Positions 60,353 to 64,000 of a DNA stretch of 64,000 bases are shown here, piece by piece. This stretch comes from Oceanobacillus indicireducens. Its GTDB lineage: Bacteria > Bacillota > Bacilli > Bacillales > Amphibacillaceae. The notes under the pieces were generated by a model that searched no databases, was not told the DNA's origin, and saw only the letters and a program-made list of their open reading frames with translations. Where the stretch lies: contig NZ_BMOS01000006.1 in assembly GCF_014647195.1 (NCBI RefSeq), positions 43,078-107,077 of the forward strand, written 5' to 3'. A program made the translations under genes and the position numbers. Within the stretch, counting starts at the first letter, position 1. Each line of letters starts with the position of its first letter.

Positions 60353-61264
60353 TTATTTCGTCGGCAATTCTTCAATACTATCAATATCCATATACGCCGG
60401 GACGACAAATCCTTGCTGAGCACCTTCTAAATTTGGTCCGAGGTCAACAATGTCATCTTTATATTGTTCGGCATAAGTAGCAGCTCCTACTGGAAGCCAA
60501 GCGATAAGCATGCCATCGATTTCTCCCTCTGAAAGACTTTCGAATGCGATACCCATATCAAGTGGAGTCAATTCGACCGTGTAACCTAATTCTTCAAGCA
60601 TTAAAGCAACAACATTCGTTGATGATAGTTCCGTATCCCAATTCACATAGCCTAATTCAATAGTCTCTCCATCAACTGGCTCTATTCCTTCCGTCCAAAC
60701 TTCGACTTTGTCCCGGTTATCTGCAATCCATTCTTCCGCTGCCTCGCGTGGCTCTACTTCATCGCTTTGACCAAACTTGGACATTACTTCATTCATGTCT
60801 TCTACTTCCCAGTAAAAGTTATCTAGGAGCTTGAAAGCTGCTGGTTGCTCCTCCTCAAGACCGTGTCTTACCATTGTATGAATATTTTCCGATTCACCTA
60901 AAGTACCTTGTGGATCCTCTAAGAATTTCAAATCATATTCACTGAACATCCAATGCGGCTCCCAAAGTGTAACAACAATCGGTTCTTCATTCGCAATTGC
61001 ACCTTGAAGTTCCGTTAACATCGCCGGTTCTGAACTCGGCAGCAACTCTAGATCCAAATTGTACGCTTCTACCGTTTCCGCTGCTATATTCATTGTTCCA
61101 GAACCGGGATCAATCCCGACAATTTCTGTCAGTTCAGATGCATCGTTTTCCTCTTTTTCCCCGGAAGCAGAGTCACTATCATCAGATCCTCCCTGACAAG
61201 CTACTAATAAAAGTAAAGTAAGTATGCTTATAAAAATAATACTTTTCTTTCCTATCCATTTCAT
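60353..61264 (-). CDS. opuAC: Glycine betaine ABC transporter substrate-binding lipoprotein
   Basis: 303 residues. Signal with lipobox LLVAC (Cys at about 23), an acidic linker, then an OpuAC-type binding fold: VGIDPGSGTMNIAA, VTLWEPHWMFSEYDLKFLED, and LGYVNWDTELSSTNVVALML, with Trp residues of the betaine cage. It is very similar in layout to B. subtilis OpuAC, which binds glycine betaine or proline betaine. No OpuAA or OpuAB gene is adjacent, so it either serves a transporter encoded elsewhere or is an orphan. Confidence 0.88.
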   Translation of the reverse strand: MKWIGKKSIIFISILTLLLLVACQGGSDDSDSASGEKEENDASELTEIVGIDPGSGTMNIAAETVEAYNLDLELLPSSEPAMLTELQGAIANEEPIVVTLWEPHWMFSEYDLKFLEDPQGTLGESENIHTMVRHGLEEEQPAAFKLLDNFYWEVEDMNEVMSKFGQSDEVEPREAAEEWIADNRDKVEVWTEGIEPVDGETIELGYVNWDTELSSTNVVALMLEELGYTVELTPLDMGIAFESLSEGEIDGMLIAWLPVGAATYAEQYKDDIVDLGPNLEGAQQGFVVPAYMDIDSIEELPTK

Positions 61265-61466
61265 CGTTTCGGCAAGCCCTCTCTCTTTTTAGATTTATTT
61301 CATTTAACAAGGCGATAGTATACTAGATTATCTTTTACCGCAAAGTGCTTATATCGTGATTTTCCGCCATATTAATGAATCCGTAAAGTTCAGTGGGCTT
61401 ATGGTCGAAAATCTTGCAAATCCCTTCTATATTTGAATTATTAGACATCATTTCTTTTACATCCGA

Positions 61467-62033
61467 TTACCCATTTACCTCAATATGTTTAATAATTCTA
61501 GCTGGATTACCTCCGACTACAACATTATCTGGCACATCTCTCGTCACTACTGCTCCTGAAGCCACAACAACATTATGACCAATCGTTACACCCGGATTTA
61601 CTATTGCACTACCACCAATCCAGACATTATTTCCAATCTTAATCGGTTTCGCATATTCTATACCCGAATTGCGTTTTACCGGATCAAGTGGGTGTGTCGC
61701 TGTATAAAGTTGCACACCCGGCCCGAGCATACAATGATCACCAATTCTCACTTCACATACATCCAAAATTGTACAATCAAAGTTCGCATAGAAATTTTCA
61801 CCTACATGGGTGTTATATCCGTAGTCAAACCGTATATTCGGTTCCATATATATATTTTCCCCTGTAGAGCCAAGTAATTCCTTTAAAATTTCAACTCGTT
61901 TTTCCTCATCCGTTTCTAAAGTTTGATTATATTTTCTAACCCTTCGCCTTGCTTCCTTCCGCTCTTTTACTAACAATGGATCTTCAGGATTGTATATTTC
62001 TCCAGCTATCATTTTCTCTTTTTCTGTTTTCAT
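61467..62033 (-). CDS. maa: Maltose/galactoside O-acetyltransferase
   Basis: About 188 residues. N-terminal Maa domain ([20 protein letters not shown]), then a left-handed beta helix with hexapeptide repeats: [60 protein letters not shown]. It transfers acetyl from acetyl-CoA to sugars. The ATG at 62033 with AAAGGAA upstream gives the usual family length; the frame extends to 62114. Confidence 0.9.
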   Translation of the reverse strand: MKTEKEKMIAGEIYNPEDPLLVKERKEARRRVRKYNQTLETDEEKRVEILKELLGSTGENIYMEPNIRFDYGYNTHVGENFYANFDCTILDVCEVRIGDHCMLGPGVQLYTATHPLDPVKRNSGIEYAKPIKIGNNVWIGGSAIVNPGVTIGHNVVVASGAVVTRDVPDNVVVGGNPARIIKHIEVNG

Positions 62034-62191
62034 TCGATCATTTCCTTTTTTGTATAGTCTCTGTTCCATTATTTCATTTCCACGATTTTTAAAAAATCGT
62101 GGACGTTTTTTCACATAAAAACATACATCAGTATCGGCGCGCTACTTCATATCTCATTTACAATTAATCTCCTGTTATTGAGCACTAATTT

Positions 62192-63421
62192 TTATTCATC
62201 TGCCTTATCTTTTCTCGCAACTGTAAAAAATACTGTAAAACCAATCAGAGTCGTTGTAAACATAATCGTTCCCATTGGAACTGCCGACGCTTCATTAATA
62301 CCCGCAAGCGGGGAACAAAGAGATCCGAGAAGTAACGGCAGCATACCAAGAACAGCGCTCGCACTTCCCGCACGATGTCCTTGTTTCGCCATCCCTAATG
62401 TGAATGTACTTGTCGTAATCATTCCCATTGTAATCATATAAACAAAAATCAAAATGACAATGGCAGCTAAAGGACCTTCAATAATCGTCATGACGAGCAA
62501 TAATGATGTTGCAGAAAGCGCAACGATGACTGCAGTCTGGAGCATCTTTTTCACGGGAATAATCCCGCTAAAGCGTCCGATAAGAAAGCTCCCCGTAATG
62601 ATTGCCAATCCATTGATTCCAAATAGCACACTAAATACTTGTGGAGAGACCCCATAAATTCCCTGGTAGACAAATGGAGTCCCCGACACATAAGCAAAAC
62701 TCCCACCATGGATAAATCCAACAACTAAAGCATAACCGATAAACGAGCGATCCGTAAATAAACTCCCCATCGTTTTTAACGAGGCACCTACTGAGCTTGG
62801 GATTCGATTTTCAGGCGGCAAGGTTTCTTTAAGGTTGAAAGCCACAATTACAACCATGATAAGGCCAATTAAAGCTAAAGAATAAAAAATACTCTTCCAA
62901 TTTGTTGACTCAAACGATAAAATAAAGCCGCCAATCATTGGAGCCATCATCGGAGCAACAGCGTTTATCACCATTAGCAATGAAAAGAACTTTGTAAGCT
63001 CTGGGCCACTGAATACATCGCGCACAACGGCACGCGAAAGAACAACACCCGCTGAAGCAGTGAGCCCTTGTATAAATCGAGCACTAATCAATATTATTAT
63101 ATTCGGCGCGAGCGCACAGAGAAGCGAAGCGAAAGCAAACAGCGCTGTAGCAATTAGTAAAGGCTTCCGTCTCCCTTGGGCATCACTAATCGGGCCAACA
63201 ACTAATTGACCGACAGCAAGCCCTAATAAACATGCAGTTAAACTTGCTTGTACAAGCGAAGCACTTGTATTGAAATCCGCAGCAATCCCAGGAAAACTCG
63301 GCAAATACATATCAATGTTAAGCGGTCCTAAAAACGCTAGCATTCCTAGCAGCAAAGCTAAGCCCAACCGGGTTGCGCCGGTCGGGTTATGTTGTATCGT
63401 TAATTCTTTTTGTAAATTCAT
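62192..63421 (-). CDS. Bcr/CflA-type MFS drug exporter
   Basis: 409 residues with twelve membrane helices. LGPLNIDMYLPSFPGIAADF in helix 1 and LGLAVGQLVVGPISDAQGRR (motif A, between helices 2 and 3) are hallmarks of the Bcr/CflA family of proton-driven exporters (bicyclomycin, chloramphenicol, sulfonamides). GTAATAAAGGAATGAG-like site precedes the ATG. Substrate not predictable. It neighbours the sugar acetyltransferase but is separately spaced. Confidence 0.9.
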   Translation of the reverse strand: MNLQKELTIQHNPTGATRLGLALLLGMLAFLGPLNIDMYLPSFPGIAADFNTSASLVQASLTACLLGLAVGQLVVGPISDAQGRRKPLLIATALFAFASLLCALAPNIIILISARFIQGLTASAGVVLSRAVVRDVFSGPELTKFFSLLMVINAVAPMMAPMIGGFILSFESTNWKSIFYSLALIGLIMVVIVAFNLKETLPPENRIPSSVGASLKTMGSLFTDRSFIGYALVVGFIHGGSFAYVSGTPFVYQGIYGVSPQVFSVLFGINGLAIITGSFLIGRFSGIIPVKKMLQTAVIVALSATSLLLVMTIIEGPLAAIVILIFVYMITMGMITTSTFTLGMAKQGHRAGSASAVLGMLPLLLGSLCSPLAGINEASAVPMGTIMFTTTLIGFTVFFTVARKDKADE

Positions 63422-63434
63422 TTACTCATTCCTT

Positions 63435-63692
63435 TTAGCAAATACTATTAAATGGTCCTTCCTTTGCAAAGTATTGATCGATTATCTTTAACACCCCATT
63501 TTGATTATTCGCTGGGGCAATATAATCGGCGAGCTGCTTCACATCTTCACTTCCATTTTCCATACCAAATTCATATGTAACATGTTTTAGCATCTCAATG
63601 TCTTTTTTAAACATATACAAAATAAGCGGAATAATCGTACCAGTAAGTATCCCAATCATAAGTCCAGCTATTAACATCCTGATAATATGCAC
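63435..63692 (-). CDS. Small protein with an N-terminal membrane helix, doubtful start
   Basis: 85 codons with one helix (MLIAGLMIGILTGTIIPLIL) and a soluble tail of about 50 residues. The first codon is a GTG with no ribosome site, lying four bases from a strong terminator hairpin (63696-63738), so the frame has no visible promoter and may be the 3' part of a truncated gene. Family unknown; low confidence. Confidence 0.35.
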   Translation of the reverse strand: MHIIRMLIAGLMIGILTGTIIPLILYMFKKDIEMLKHVTYEFGMENGSEDVKQLADYIAPANNQNGVLKIIDQYFAKEGPFNSIC

Positions 63693-63695
63693 AAC

Positions 63696-63738
63696 AAAGA
63701 CAGTTCTTTAGATGTTAAACACTTAGAACTGTCTTTGT
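63696..63738. terminator. Strong hairpin at the left edge of the R2 cluster
   Basis: AAAGACAGTTCT pairs with AGAACTGTCTTT; T-runs on both sides are short. It may end a leftward gene outside the window or bound the R2 array. Confidence 0.6.
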
Positions 63739-63753
63739 TTACTCAAACTTTTC

Positions 63754-63903
63754 ACGTATTAACGGTCTGTAATACCCCTCCTCTAAACATGAGGGAAAAC
63801 CAATATGTGAAGGCCGGGGATAAACAGTCCGTAAATTCCTGATTCTGTTCAACTAACATTCAGTGGGGGGTAAGGATGCCCCACTGAATGAAGTTTCACT
63901 TTA
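63754..63903 (+). repeat. Dispersed element R2, complete copy
   Basis: Starts CACGTATTAACGGTCTGTAA, includes ATTCAGTGGGG and CCCCACTGAAT as a perfect hairpin, and ends GAAGTTTCACTTT. It is followed head to tail by a second copy. Confidence 0.8.
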
Positions 63904-64000
63904 ACACGTATTAACGGTCTGTAATACCTCCTCCTCTAAACATGGGGGAAACCCAATATGTGAAGGGTGGGGATAAACAGTCCGTAAATCCCTGATTCTG
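63904..64000 (+). repeat. Dispersed element R2, second tandem copy (cut by window edge)
   Basis: Repeats 63754 onward almost exactly (CACGTATTAACGGTCTGTAA, GGGATAAACAGTCCGTAAAT) to the window end. Confidence 0.8.

Overview
The window is chromosomal DNA of a low-GC Gram-positive bacterium, most likely a salt- or alkali-tolerant member of the Bacillaceae (Oceanobacillus/Virgibacillus-like). The evidence is strong AGGAGG ribosome binding sites, frequent TTG and GTG starts, lipoproteins with short lipoboxes, Bacillus-type families (YfmR, HemAT, CzrA/CzcD, OpuAC, YtrA-type GntR cassettes, LytS/LytTR, DUF2812 with PadR) and a classic FMN riboswitch. The genus is an inference. There is no rRNA, tRNA, CRISPR array, prophage or intact transposon.

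Layout. 1-2.1 kb: start of tldD, a probable type I toxin/antitoxin locus, a palindromic repeat array and an unknown membrane protein. 2.1-10.3 kb: flavin monooxygenase, yfmR with small neighbours, acetyltransferase, lipoprotein, P-loop kinase. 10.3-15 kb: class I aldolase, a GntR/ABC cassette, a MATE exporter. 15.6-17.8 kb: an isolated ribosomal protein S14, and an amidase with a small AtzG/GatC-like partner. 18-26 kb: a leftward cluster holding two DUF485/solute-sodium symporter pairs around a LytS/LytTR two-component system, ending with an unusual ATP-sulfurylase-like protein; a direct repeat fitting LytTR binding and a cre-like site lie in front of the second pair. 26-30 kb: hemAT, then ribA-ribD and a HAD phosphatase. 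30-33 kb: TetR with a two-gene exporter. 35-36.5 kb: czrA-czcD with its operator. 37-41 kb: a second GntR/ABC cassette and a CPA2 antiporter. 41-54 kb: an accessory-looking stretch of acetyltransferases, a beta-lactamase-fold protein, a methyltransferase, a nucleoside hydrolase with no normal start codon, PadR/DUF2812, a truncated aldo/keto reductase and OsmC. 53-59 kb: PBP4-type carboxypeptidase, MerR, then FMN riboswitch-ribE-ribB-ribH. 59-64 kb: XRE/membrane pair, a DnaA domain-I-only protein, opuAC, an acetyltransferase and a Bcr/CflA exporter.

Riboflavin synthesis is split: ribA and ribD at 28-30 kb have no visible riboswitch, while ribE, ribB and ribH at 57-59 kb do. RibB here has only the DHBP synthase domain, so the separate RibA completes the set.

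The most striking unexplained structure is non-coding. Four intergenic arrays (about 640-915, 33530-33840, 40915-41215 and 55000-55290) differ in sequence but share a 51-52 bp period and a common motif order (GTTC, ATTAG, TTCT, GAA). Two other dispersed families, called R1 (about 150-470 bp) and R2 (about 50-170 bp) here, fill many other gaps; one R2 copy sits inside the rib operon.
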